Source: Litsea cubeba
Taxonomy: Eukaryota; Streptophyta; Magnoliopsida; Laurales; Lauraceae
Direction of reading: 5' to 3'
Length of the DNA: 64,000 bases
Assembly (NCBI GenBank): GCA_012931725.1
Contig: CM022951.1
Span: forward strand, 7,520,412-7,584,411
The notes beneath the pieces were generated by a model. That model did not search any database. It was given only the letters and a program-made list of their open reading frames with translations, and was not told where the DNA came from. Every line of letters begins with the position of its first letter. Positions within the stretch are counted from its first letter, which is position 1. Made by a program: the position numbers and the translations under genes. This document shows positions 22,399 through 34,626 of this stretch, piece by piece.

Positions 22399-22705
22399 TA
22401 AATTAAAGGGACAATTACCGTACGGACTACACTAAATCCGAGATTTACCCCATAATAGATGAAACAATATAATTTACCGGATAGAAGATCGTACACAAAA
22501 ACCGCTCAAAAGGGGACCGAAATACCCTTTTTCCGGCGATATCCTAGATTTGTAGGATATCAAAGGATTCGATATCCCATACACTTAGGATATCGCATAG
22601 TTCAATATCCTAAGCCTACTTTTCCAGCGATGAAAAAACTTTGATACCCCGTATATTTCATCTATTCTCGCTATAGCGAGATCGGAATGTTCCACTACAC
22701 CAACT

Positions 22706-23018
22706 GATCGATCGACGCAGCGGAAGCAGCTACATCCTTAGTCTTCTCCGTGGCCGAGCTCGCGGTGGCCGTCGGTCTCTTTTTCTGGAACACGTGCCTC
22801 CCTCCGACGGAGCTCGCGTGGAAGCTATTTGGATTATTCAGCCTTGCGGCCTTGAACAGAGCGGCGCTTCTATTCGCCCGCCACGAATGGGCCTTCTCGT
22901 TTTGCTTCGAGCTGGGATTTGTCTCCTGCCTTCAGCTAACGTTTTACACCTGGAGTGTTCTGCAATCAATAGATCCGGCGGGCTACCCGGTGAAGAAATC
23001 GGCTTCGATCGTCTGATC
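22706..23018 (+). pseudogene. Captured gene fragment, hydrophobic protein C-terminus
   Basis: An open frame runs from just after a TGA at 22705 to a TGA at 23016-23018 without an ATG; the first possible start is a GTG at 22750. It encodes about 103 residues, hydrophobic with aromatic-rich helices (SLVFSVAELAVAVGLFFWN..., FELGFVSCLQLTFYTW) and a C-terminus KKSASIV. The GC content and codon-like quality stand out from the AT-rich surroundings, and the ATGATGATG/TGTG-rich tail looks like a 3' UTR. I do not recognise the parent gene. Missing 5' end and position inside a Mutator-like element suggest capture. Confidence 0.5.
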
Positions 23019-23554
23019 ATGATGATGATGTGAACTTATATTTTGTGGTGGTGTTTCTTGTGTTCCCCTCCTCAATTTGTGTCTGTCTTCGTGTATTTGC
23101 TCTATTAGGGTTTAGTTTTATGTTGTTTGTTTGTGAGGTGTTTAGGGTTTCAGATTGTGGGAATAGTTTGTGGGTTGCAGACTTATGTAAGTATAAAAAG
23201 GGTTTTAATAGCTTTTTTTTACGAGAAATTAATGAAACTGTGTTCTGCTCATTCGTGGTAGTTGATAGTGTGATGTGTTTTTGGGGAAATCAGATAAATG
23301 CTCATCCCACATCCCATTGTTTGGTGGTGGTAGTCATATTATTATTTTTTATCTCTCGTCATCCTCTTCACATGTAAAGATAATATAAAAAGGTGAACTC
23401 AGAAAAGCTTTCGTGAGATCCTGTCTAAGACCACCACTAGCCTGGTCCCATAAACGAAAGCCATGGTGACAGATGTCACAGCCACCCACATGGTAATCAC
23501 CAAAATCCAGGTCGTGAGAACATTCTTGAGCGGCAGGTCTCGCTTGCAGAGGCA

Positions 23555-23604
23555 GGTCTCGCTATAGCGAGACCTATTCAGGTATAAATCTCGCTATAGC
23601 GAGA
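23555..23604. repeat. Pair of CTCGCTATAGCGAG palindromes
   Basis: A perfect 20-bp palindrome GGTCTCGCTATAGCGAGACC at 23555-23574 is followed by the 16-bp core at 23589-23604. Other copies: 22666-22681, 24211-24226, 45056-45071 and 48043-48058. Confidence 0.95.
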
Positions 23605-25066
23605 CCTATTCATCTCGGCCCCATGTGTGTACAAATACGTGCCCATTGTGTATCCAATACAATATATACTCTCCTTTTTTTCTTCCCCTTCATTCATTCA
23701 TTTGCAAAGGTTCTCTCCTCTCTTACTTTTTCCAAATCTCATCACTTGTTCTCAAGATCAACCCCATTTACTTATCTCATGATCCTCTTCTCTTCATATC
23801 ATCTGTATTATTATTATTTTTTTAAGTATCCACTGATTTGGTTGGTTCCTCTGGATTGTTATTTCTACCATTACCCATGTTTGCACTCACAACTTCAGTG
23901 TCGCCACCTTCATTTCCATTGGCACCCCCATTAATAAGGGCAAAAGCCACAGGTGATCGTTGCTGGTCTTGATTCATGCTAGGGCCATTCATTCATATTA
24001 GGTGGAACCACCACCTTATTAGGCCCATCAACAAGCCCATCATCATCAATGATGGCCATTCATTCATATTTTGGTGGTCTTGGATACACAGTGGAGGAGT
24101 ATATTTTGTAGGATACACAATGGGCCCGTACACAGTGCATATTTGGATACACAATGCCCCCTACACAGTGGGTATTTACTGTGTATTTGGATACACATGC
24201 GCAAGATCTCTCTCGCTATAGCGAGACTTGCCCCTGGAGGCTGACGCACTCCACATCCCTCATCCCTCTCAGGTCATCAATGTCAATCCTTAAAAGGATG
24301 TTGATACCACATTTTTCACTAAAAAATCCTTGACCATTTTTTTTTATTTTTATGATTTGAATGGTTTCCTTTCGTTTTATGTGGCAAGTGTCTTTTTGCT
24401 AGTCTATAAATTTTGAAGGTTTCTTACTCTGTAGCACAATCCTCCACGTGAAAAACTTAGCCACGACAACCATGTCCCACATTCATGCCTGTTAATGAAG
24501 CACCACCTACCAAGTGATAGCACAAGCTCTAATACCTATTGATAAAGTGCAACAAAGGCAAAAAACACTAGGAGGAGAAAGATAAAACATGATGTAAGGT
24601 GATTAAAATTAGAGATGCTATTGAATGGCCAAAACTGCACTGTGAGATGCTATAAAGTGCGGATGAAAAAAAGATGGAATGGTAATATCCAATCGAAACG
24701 GAGATGGAAACAGAGGTCTTCAATGAAAAAAAGATGAAACGGACCTCCTCAGTGAAAAAACGGAGAAGATGAAACGTACCTTTTGTGGTGAAAACTGACG
24801 TGATGGGATGGGAGTAGGTGACTCTGTGATATCCTACAGGTCTAGGATATCGAACCGTGTGTAGGATATCGAACTGTGCGATATCCTAAGTCATTGGGAT
24901 ATCGAACTATGCGATATCCTACCCCTATAGGATATCGCACGAAAAAGGGTATTTCCGTCCCATTTTGAGCCATTTTTTTGTACGATCTTTGATCCGGTAA
25001 ATTGTAATTTTTCATCTTTAATGGGGTAATTTTCGGGTCTTGTGCTGTCCGTACGGTAATTTTCCC

Positions 25067-25984
25067 TAAATTAAAGTCTCATCATCTTCCTCTCAACTAT
25101 ACACTCACCCACTTCACTAACTAGCCATTCTTCTGCCCAATCACCAACCCCTGGTTTAACCAAATTATTATTCTTCTTCCACTTTCACCTAACCCACTAA
25201 ATCGCTCAGGCTCACAATCTTGTCTAACTCCCTCTCCCACCAGCGTTCGATCTCCTTTTCTCACCTAGACTATTTTCCTAACCAACTTTCCACTTATCTC
25301 TTTCAAAAACCACATTCATTAACTTCCTCTCAATCTCCATCATCTTACACTCTTATTTCCCTCGTCTTTCTCCTTACAAACTCGACCTCCCCTAGTTTTT
25401 GCTCGATTTATGGGAGTTTTAGAAATGGAAGTTGACAATATCGTTCATTGGTTAACCATATCATCAATATACCTCATAAAAGAAAGCCTAAAGCCCCTTA
25501 CTTCCAAACCTTCCACTTCATCTCATGATGGGTTGGGATCTCGGGGGGGCGCGCGATAAAAGGAAATAATGAAAAGAATCATGTTTGTTTGAGAATCTTA
25601 TAAAGAAAGAGAGGGATGATAATGAGAGGAGAGTTGGTAAAAGGAGATAATGAAAAGAATCATGTTTGTTTGAGAATCTTATAGAGAAAGAGAGGGATGA
25701 TAATGAGAGGAGAGTTGGTGAGGAGATGAGTCCGGGTGAGAAAAGGAGATTGAATGGTGGTGAAAGAAGGTGTTGATATACATCATTCCGCCATTCACTA
25801 ACAGCTCGAGCTTTTGGTATTTCCGATTATTAACAGGGTATCAGAGCTAGAGGTCATGAATTCGAAACCCCTTGTAGGCATGTTACACCTCCATCCCACT
25901 CGAGAAGCTGCCCATTAGGTGGTTAATTGGGTGAAAGTGGAAGAAGAAGAAGTTTAGTTAAGCTATGGGTAAGTGACATATGGG
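25067..25984. other. Intergenic with an 81-bp tandem duplication
   Basis: The unit containing GAAAAGAATCATGTTTGTTT is present twice (about 25556-25636 and 25637-25717). CTTCTTCCACTTTCACCTAA near 25173 recurs inverted near 25930-25955, hinting at an older foldback element. No gene seen. Confidence 0.55.
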
Positions 25985-27005
25985 GAGGGGCGGGCTTGAG
26001 TTTTCAGGGGCCCTAGGCGATTTTCAAAAGTGTGGACCTACCCGTATACCAACTGATAAATGATAAAAAAAAATAAAATATAATTTGTTTTATCATTTGA
26101 TCGAAATTTAAGTATAAACTCCTTACCTACTATTACCAAATCAGAATTGTGTTTCACATTACCAATTAACACCAAAATTCAATTACAAAAAATAAGCACT
26201 ATTGAAAAACTACTAGTCTTCTTACATTTCTAGCTGCGAAATCACTAATTAAGTCTTCATAATCAAGCCTTTCTACCAAAGACTTTTCAATAGATAACAT
26301 AGCTAATCCATTTAATCTTTCTTAGGACATGGTTGATCGAAGCTAAGATTTGATCAACTTTAGCTTTGAAAAGCTTCTTTCTGCAGATCCAATGGTAACT
26401 GGTATAGTCAGCAGAATTCTGTATACAACCCATGCATTCTAAAAAGAAAGAAAACAATAGAGAAACCAGAGAGAAGGGAGAGACCGAGAGCACTGGAGTG
26501 GAGAGGGAGACGCTGCAGCCTGCAAAGAGGGAGACGCTCAAGCTGCAAACGACGCCGACGGACTTGCTTCTTCCGGGCTGCTGGACTTCTTCCTCTTTCT
26601 TTCTTTTTTTTTTTTTTTTTATGGTTCAGCAAAAAGGATTTTCTTCCTTTTCTGCTGCTGCTTCTTTTATTCTTTCCAAGGGTTGAATGGCTGAGATAAA
26701 GGGGAGTAATTAGGGTTTTATTTATGGAAATAATATATTTTGGGGAATTGGGATATTGATTGTAACACATTTATCATCTAAACATTGATTTTTTTTTCCA
26801 AAATTAACCAAGTGCTATAGTGGCCCACTGTCAGTGGGGTGAGTGGGATAATTCTTTTTTTTAATATTATTTCAGATCTCAGTGGGGTCAATTGACCCCA
26901 CTACTAACCAAGTAGCGCCCCCTCTGCTTGGGGCCCCCCATTTTGGGCTAAATTTTGGAGCCCCAGCCGGCCGCCTGTGTGGGCTGTCTCCAGGGGCCGG
27001 CCCTG
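25985..27005. mobile_element. hAT-like non-autonomous element 1
   Basis: Left end GAGGGGCGGGCTT, right end GGGGCCGGCCCTG, flanked by near-identical 8-mers CATATGGG and CATATTGG. The first 330 bases and last 80 bases match those of 28432-29526, while the middles differ. No transposase is visible. The 8-bp duplication and CAGGGGCGG-type termini suggest hAT. Confidence 0.55.
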
Positions 27006-27013
27006 CATATTGG

Positions 27014-28423
27014 GTGTCTGGTTACTAAAGTGGGTGAATGTTTGGTTAGGAGAAGAAGATGACAGTTCTTTGAGAGAAGATGAGTTGCAGGAGAGGAAAG
27101 ATAGAGAAGATGAATTGTAGGACGGTTGATGCCATCATCGAAGCAATAATTTTTTTAATTATTTTTTTAAAAAGCACAAACAACTATCCATCATGTTATG
27201 GTTTTCTTTATACAATCATTTATTTAAGTTTTAGCCTATAGAAAATATCATATTTTTATGTTTCTTATAAAACTCATATTTTTATATAATTTTTATATTA
27301 TGAATTATATTGCCCCCGTTAAGCATGAGGCATGTCTTATATAAGAGCCCTGCTACCCATCAGGCCATGTAGACTTTTTCCTTTTATAATGAAAGAGACT
27401 GATTTTTGGGATTTTAATTTTGATCGACTCAGTTAGTACTTTTGACCGCCCGATCGACTTAAATGATAGTTTCTGTTCTATACCCAAATCACCTTCGTCA
27501 TGGGTTATATGATTATTGAAGCGAAAACCACCACCCTACGACTGGTGCAGGTTGAGTTAAGTTGAGTTTTCTAATTGCTGATTTGTATTCATTTTAACTT
27601 TTAAAATAAGAGATACTCATGTGGTGGATAGGAATTGAACCCATAACCTATAAAACATAGATTGCCCACTACCACCTATGCTACTAGAAATTTTTAACAA
27701 GTTTCAAACTCGACTTAGGTCAAAGTCAATAAACCCATACATGTTCCGAATATAAACCCATGTTATTTATTTTTATTGTAATTATTTTCATCTTAACATA
27801 ATTCATATAGAAACCTGTACTCGCCCCCAAATAGGAAAATGTCATATTTTTAATTTAGATTTCATAGAGATTTCCCACTTCAACATAATTTATATAGAAA
27901 AATGTCATAGCTTACATTTCTCTTAAATTTCTAAATCTTGTTTTTTAATTTAGATTTCTAATGTTACCAATTGTATTGCTCTTGCTATCATTTAAAAGCA
28001 TCAAATTAAGTTCAATAATCTTGAAAGAAACTTAGAGTCGTCAATCCTGCTCGGCTCATTTTTTTTTTTTCCGTAAATACCTTTTTTTATCTCATATTTA
28101 TATTGGTTGGTATGCAAAATGTCCTTATGACCTGGTTCTTTAACATAGTAAACAATTGAAATTTATGATGTTGGGAATTAAAAGACATTGATGTGATATA
28201 TAGTTGTCCCTTAGAATTTCTGAATGGAGTGTTTCTTGTTAGAATTCTAAATTCCAGTCATCTGAAAAGTGAGGAATAACCTTTGAAATTCTGAGAGTTC
28301 AAATTTCCCTCACATTACTCGATATTGTTTCTTAATGATTTCCTTTGGCTTTTTACCGGAGTGCAGCTGAATTAAATCTATATTTCCCACACAGCTAAGT
28401 TTATGTTGGCAGATGAGGTTCAC
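27014..28423. other. AT-rich intergenic region
   Basis: No gene, clear repeat or element end was recognised. AAGAAGATGA...GAGTTGCAGGAG near 27050-27115 is weakly inverted relative to 22355-22395. Confidence 0.4.
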
Positions 28424-28431
28424 GTGGAGAG

Positions 28432-29526
28432 CAGGGGCGGTCCTAAGTTTTCGGGGGCCCTAGGCGAGTTCATAAAGTGTGACCCTATCCGTATACCTAC
28501 CAATAAATGATAAAAAAATAAACGATATTTTTTTTAATTATTTGATCGAAAATTAAGTCTAAACTCCTTACATACTCTTACCGAATCAGAATTGTATTTC
28601 ACATTAACCAATTAACACCAAAATTCAATTACAAAAACTAAGCACTACTGAAAAGCTACTAGTCTTCGTGCAATTCTAGCCGCGAAATCACTAATTAAGT
28701 CTTCATAATCAAGCTTTTCTACCAAAGACTTTTCAATAGATAACATAACTAAAGTGATTTAAAGCCTTTGAGTATGGAAGTGGCTGATTCACAACCACCC
28801 ACGAGCAAGTTCTAGAGACCCAGGAGCAGAGATGACTCTCTGTTTTTCTATTTCATCTTTTATTCAAAAGATCATCACACCCAATCATTTACATCATCAT
28901 CTCTTGAATAAAAGAAGACTCTTATCCTTATCCTATTCCTATCATCTTCAGAATAGAGAAAACAGAGATGGGAATAGGAAAGAGCAGAAAGAAAGTACCT
29001 TTGACAATGGGTTCGCTGCAAGATATGTTGTAGATGATGCGAATATGGGTGATGAAGCTACACGAGCCGGAGAAAAGAAGATGATGCTAATTTGTTGATC
29101 TTTGTAGCAAGGCTGGGAGAGAAGAAGGCGTCCGGTGAAGAAAACGTCCTTTCACTGGAGACTAGAGAGTGTAGCAGTTTGAGTAAAAGGAAAGAAAGTA
29201 ACCCTGCTAATAGGTTTTATATCACCAGTCCACCCAGTCCCATCTACTATCTGCATCGGTGAAAAAAACTGGCGGTTGATCATTTATTTCTTTCAAATAC
29301 AAACAAGCCATAAAATCTGAATTTGGGCCATGCTTGGATCAAATTATTAGCTTGAAGATTTGTTCAAAGAAAATTGGTCCAAGACCAAGCTCGGCTCGGC
29401 TCAACCTGATTGACTAAATGGGCAAGCTCATGATTGACATGTTTTAGATTTAGGGGCCCCCATTTTGGGCCAAATTTTGGGGCCCCAGCCGGCCGCCTGT
29501 GTGGGCTGTCCCCAGGGCCACGCCTG
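28432..29526. mobile_element. hAT-like non-autonomous element 2
   Basis: Left end CAGGGGCGGTCCT, right end AGGGCCACGCCTG, flanked by an exact 8-bp duplication GTGGAGAG (28424-28431 and 29527-29534), the size used by hAT transposases. The interior (about 28760-29440) is unrelated to that of the sister element at 25985-27005. A short open frame from 28832 shows no domain. Confidence 0.75.
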
Positions 29527-29629
29527 GTGGAGAGACAGAGTGGTGAAGAGCAGGTCCTATTAATTGGCCAGGTTGACTTCATGATAATATAGAGAAAGAG
29601 GAGGCCTTTGTCTTGATGCACTTTCTTTC

Positions 29630-32399
29630 TGTCACATTCCGGTCCTGAATTACCCCGGCCTAGGGCAATCCCCGAGGTGAGACACACGTACTTCCGTATG
29701 ATAATACCTGTCGCGAGTCAAATACAATCACACGAAGGAGATAAACCGATTCCACTCGTGAGTCTAACTCACTTGAACCAATTAAAACATTTCAAGTAAG
29801 CGGAAGCTGAAATTACAAAATGAATATCATTCCCCATTCAGTCCATTTAAACATTCAAGTTTAATACAAAAGAATTTTTACAAATATATGCATTGTTATC
29901 AAAAGAGGGTTGCAAGATACCCTACACAATAATACCAAAAGTATAATTAAATTAAAAGAAGATCCTAGTGTGACAACACAAAAAGAAGTAGTCACACTCT
30001 AGCTACCAGCTCTCAAAAGTGTGTGGCGCACTACGAAAATGTGGGATTTCTACACTTGCCCCACCTCGGGCCACTCCTCTAATCCTGGAGGAACCTCCTG
30101 GGCTTCCTCCTCTCCCGTCTGGGCCTCCTCAAGCCCGGGATCTGCATCTGTGCCTGTAACACCAAGATTAGCACCTCAAATACGACGAATTGGCAAGTAT
30201 AGGCAATAAAATGAATATACATAATAATTGAAATTGAATTTACTTGACAATGATAAATAAGGTATCAGTGTAAAAGATTAACTAAACAAATGTGTTAAAA
30301 TGGGCTAATTCATACTTTTGAAATCAAATGAATGAAATACATACTAAATGGGCAACTACAATAAGCTCATCCTCTCAATGAGAGCAAATCTAATTGGGAT
30401 GTCACCAGCGGCCCGGCCAAAGGCTAGCTGGCTACCCGGTTCTGGAGTTCTGGAGCTCCAGACGACATACTGCAGTAGTCTCAAATCATACGAGCCAAGT
30501 TTAACCCCGTCGGATATCACAAGGTCGAAGCTAAGTAGTGCCGACTCGATCGAATCATATAAAAATCAAATTGAACAAGTTTATATTGACTTGTTTTGAA
30601 AATCGAATCAAATGATAACCATATACACATGAATACTTATTTGACTCTATATTCTAATGAATACTAATTAATTGTATAACAATCTGGAGTTACAATTTGG
30701 GATGAATAATTGAATCGTGATTGACGTTAATAATACAATATATAATTAAAGAAAATTAATCTTAATATGAAATGAAATAATTTTAGGGCATTAATACATT
30801 TACTAGTCAACATAAATATTTTTATAGCCTTCCACTGTCCAATACAAGGTAATTTAAGAGAATCAACGTATTAATACTCATTGAGTGTCACTTATTAGGA
30901 AATACGATGAATCTCCAATTAATCTTTTTGGTATAGTGTTTAGACTAATGTATGACATTAGGAAGAATTATAGAGGGTTATCATAGAGTAAGAGTGCAAT
31001 TACACCCCTCTAATATGGGCCAGTTGGGCAAAAAAGCCCAAACAATTGGGTTCAGGTCTGCTCGAGCGGTTCAATATCCGCTCGAGTGGATGGTTCACAG
31101 TAGGGTGTGCGCTCGAGCGACCATTGGAGCGCTCGAGTGCCCACTCCAGGATTTTAGTCCTGAATCTGATTGTCTCTCCCCTTTTTTTTTTTTTTTTTGT
31201 TGCTGTAATCTCACATTGTCACCTGTCACCATCCAAAGGCTACCATTTCAACACATGGTTTTTTATATATAAAGCACTGGGTTCCATCATATAGAAATGT
31301 TACATGTGTCCATGTATAAAAAGTGTGGTTCCTTCCAATTACCACCACTTCAACACTACACCGTACACATGTTTCCAATATAATTAAATACTCATACACT
31401 TCTATGTTACATACTTCTCTTCACCCCTCATTCCATTTATCAAATAAAAATCATAAAGACCATAAAATCCAATTATTCATTAAGAGAGTAAAATAGAATC
31501 AAGATTGGAGCATCATGAATCAATGAAGTATATATATAAAAAATGTAAACTCAATTTAAAGTCTATACTTGCCTCAATTAGAGCTTTCCAAGTCCTTTTT
31601 ACTCAAATAGATCAAAAGCCCCAAAAACCCCAAATAAATCAAACCCTAATCAAAGAAATCCATGAAAACGAATGAATATGCATGCATTGGTAAACCAAGG
31701 GTCTCATGACCCTATTATAACCCATATTAACTCAAGAATACAGCTCAAATGGAGTTTGGCTCTTACCTATAGTAAGGGATTCGAATTTGAAGAAAATGGA
31801 GATGATGAAGATGGGTGTTTGTCCACCAAAAATGGAGAGAAGAGTGAAGAAGATGAAGGTGAGTCCACTCCTTAGCTCCTAAGCACATGCAAGAAATCCT
31901 TTGGATGATTGGAGAAGAAGAGATGAAGAGGAAAGAGGAAAGGAAGTAGTAGAGAAGAAGAGAAAATGAAAGGAAATGAAAAGGATGGGTAGTTGGGTTT
32001 ATAAAGGGATAGGGTTGCCCCTTTTTTGCAACTAAGTCCATTAAGCTTGGATATTTTCATTTTGATCGAGTCAATTGATAGCCCACTAATACAATGGTTG
32101 GTCAAATGTGGTTGGTTCAAACACGAAAGTTGGCGTGTTCGACAAGATACACGTGCTGGTGTCAAAATGGCGTGCAATTGATGCAAAATGCAAAAATCGT
32201 TAAATACGAAAAAGTCCTTAACTTCACTCAACCGAGTCAATCCACTTCAACTCACCTAGTCTAGGCTCAAGACTCAACTAACTAGACTCACAAGGACTAG
32301 TTAACACTAATTACTATAATTAGTAATTAAGCATAATTAATTTAGTTAAAATATGATTAATTAGCACTAAACATGCTTAATTAGGGTCGGGGTGTAACA
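29630..32399. mobile_element. Probable solo LTR of a large Ty3/gypsy-type element
   Basis: A 2,770-bp block begins TGTCACATTCCGG and ends TCGGGGTGTAACA, with an exact 5-bp duplication CTTTC on both sides (29625-29629 and 32400-32404). TG...CA ends, the size and a 5-bp TSD fit a solo LTR; extended end complementarity like this is common in plant gypsy LTRs. No coding domain is present. It includes a cluster of CTCGAG-centred palindromes at 31060-31139. A TIR DNA element with a 5-bp TSD is a less likely alternative. Confidence 0.6.
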
Positions 32400-32404
32400 C
32401 TTTC

Positions 32405-33145
32405 CATTTAACCCCCCACCCCCCACCCCACCCCCTCCTCGAGAACTTATAAGTTTAAATCAAGAGCTTCAACATGTAATGACTGAAAGAATATGCCAAA
32501 TAGAATGTGATCAATTACCAATTCAATGATTTTTAGAGGAGCTGTGATTGCATCCGTCACCAAAGAATGATTACTGTAATCGAGGAACCAATATATTAAG
32601 AGTAAAGACTGTAAAGCAGTTAGTTATATTGGGCTTCATATATGTGTTAACGAAGTGAAGGGAAAAGAACAGCTACTTTTGCTTGAGTGTGGTCAAGGCT
32701 AGTTTTTAAGGCTTTGAGTGTGCTTAGGCTAGGTAAGGTATCCTCATGTGCTCTCTTGCTTGTGAGGATGGGCATTGGTAGGGGATCCTTGTGTGAGGGT
32801 ATAGTTGTTTCCATGGAAAAAGTATTAAGGAAGGAAATGCCACATCAATGGATAAAGTGAGGCAGAATAAAGATGTGATAAAATTTTACTCAATTAATAA
32901 TTGTATTTGTTTTGTATGAAATAAAGTAACATGAGACAGAGCAGTAAAGTTCATTTGAGCGTCCAGGTCTATGCATTTGATTTGAGTCGAATTTGGGACG
33001 TATTTTTGTCCCTTTTGTATTCTTTTTTTCTCCTTTTTTTTAGACCTTTTATTATCATTATTTATAACGAAACGCGGTCAAGAGATCGCCTTTGGACCGT
33101 TGTCATGATGGTAGATCTTTATAGTATATAGGAGAATAGGTGATC
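32405..33145. other. Intergenic region
   Basis: Starts with a C-rich tract (CCCCCCACCCCCCACCCC, about 32411-32432). No gene or element boundary recognised. Confidence 0.4.
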
Positions 33146-33160
33146 AAAAGTAAAAATAAA

Positions 33161-33341
33161 TAACCTGAGTGGTAATGAGCAATAGTTCTCACCAAGCTGT
33201 CTAGGGTTTGAACCTTGGGTATGCCACTCTTCCCATGTGTGCAGGCTTCCCTTCCCACTCATGTGGGTTTTCTTCCTGTGTGTGAGTGCTTCTTTCCCAT
33301 TTGAGTAGGCTGCCTTCCCGTGTGTATACGGCTACAAAAAA
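33161..33341 (+). mobile_element. tRNA-derived SINE with 15-bp TSD
   Basis: Body starts TAACCTGAGTGGTAATGAGC (A-box-like), has B-box-like GGGTTTGAACC near 33202-33212, and ends in an A-tail. An exact 15-bp duplication AAAAGTAAAAATAAA flanks it (33146-33160 and 33342-33356), as produced by LINE-machinery retroposition. The interior holds three CTTCCC...TGTG-type repeats. Confidence 0.75.
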
Positions 33342-33566
33342 AAAAGTAAAAATAAAAGAATTGTTAATGGTTGTTATATCCCATCCTAGAGGCAATGATA
33401 TAAAAAGCCAGATATAGGGGGACTAACTTCTTTTTTAAGACAATAACTTTAGTGCCATTTTTTGATCTCTATTTCAGGATAAAGGAAAAAGGAAATTTCT
33501 GTAGGTTTATTTGAGTATGATTCTTATATTAAAACTTTATATGATTTTTATGTTATTTTCATTTGA

Positions 33567-34626
33567 TTTTTATGCAAAATAAGTCATGCATGATTCTTGC
33601 GTGACTTTTTACCATAACTTATTTACGTATAGTTTGTTGAGTCTGTGGATTTATTTACTATATAAAAATACATGTTGACTTATTTGAACATGGTTTATTT
33701 GTGCATGATTCATATATGGGTTCTTACTTGCATGAGACCAATTCTGTTTAGTTATTTGTCTAATGGTTAATCTTATATTTAGATTCAATTCAAATTTTCC
33801 ACACTTGGATGGGCGACAGCCTGAAAAAAAAAATCCTTATGTATGCTATAGAGGGAATTATTAGATTTTTTTTTTTTTTTTTTGCAATGTCTATTTGTTT
33901 GTTCAGTATTTAATTCATGGAACTCGGTGCAATGCATTTGATGAAGGGCCTAAAAGTTTTCTTTTTCTTGTTATTATATGTTTATGTTAAAGTCAAGTAC
34001 ATGAGTTGAATTTGGAAAGCCCAAATCTGAAACTGAGCCAAATTTCATGCAATCTCCAAGTACAAGCCTGTGTCTTACCCGAACCTGAACAAGCCCAACC
34101 TAAATTTCACTTTTGGGCGAGTTGGGTCAGGTGGGAACGAGTTTGGCCCAACTCAAGTTGCACCCCAAATGGTTATTTAGAAAACTGCTCAGCAGCCTCC
34201 TGTTGAAATAGTTGATCAGGAGGTCCTTTCTCCACAACTGCCACACATGCCATCAGCCTTTTCTGCACTCTCCTTCCTCCCTCTTTCTCCCCATCCAATG
34301 GAAACCTTCTTTCAATCAGTCTTCCTCAATGGGAAAACTCATAGAAACTCCCAAAATACTGGCACTAAATTAGAGATCAAAGGGAGAATTAGAGCCGCTC
34401 ATTTTGGACACATTAGTAACATCATTTGGACCCGCAACCTCATTTGTGTGACACTGAGCAGTTTCCAACTGCAACAAGTACTTGTCATGGAAGTCTTTTG
34501 GGACCCAGATGAATCTCAGGCTTTATGTGGTTCACACTCGGAGTTTCCAATTCATAATCGCAGTCAAATTGCTAATGAATGTTCTTCAAATACCTTGAAT
34601 GTAAGTTCTTGTTTCATTCAACAGCT
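33567..34626. other. Upstream region of receptor kinase copy 3
   Basis: Presumed promoter and leader; repeated at 54070-54489 plus 58469-59099. A frame from 34247 is not preserved past the insertion/substitution near 58963 in the other copy, so it is not counted as a gene. The empty site of the Helitron lies between 33984 and 33985. Confidence 0.6.

Larger units (their letters stand above)
22408..25066. mobile_element. Pack-MULE-like element 1
   Basis: Termini GGGACAATTACCGTACGGAC (left) and GGGAAAATTACCGTACGGAC (right, reverse-complemented) extend into inverted arms of about 150 bp of roughly 80% identity. A 9-bp duplication TAAATTAAA flanks it (22399-22407 and 25067-25075), as expected of Mutator-like transposition. 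No transposase is present. It carries a GC-rich exon-like fragment (22706-23018) with UTR-like sequence behind it, blocks of GATATCC words in both arms, and four copies of TCTCGCTATAGCGAGA. Sequence-capturing Mutator elements of this design are called Pack-MULEs. Confidence 0.8.

Noticed and set aside
23623..23934. 103-codon frame in Pack-MULE 1
   Set aside because: Low-complexity Tyr/Phe/His composition from CT-rich sequence, no domain, and no partner evidence of capture.
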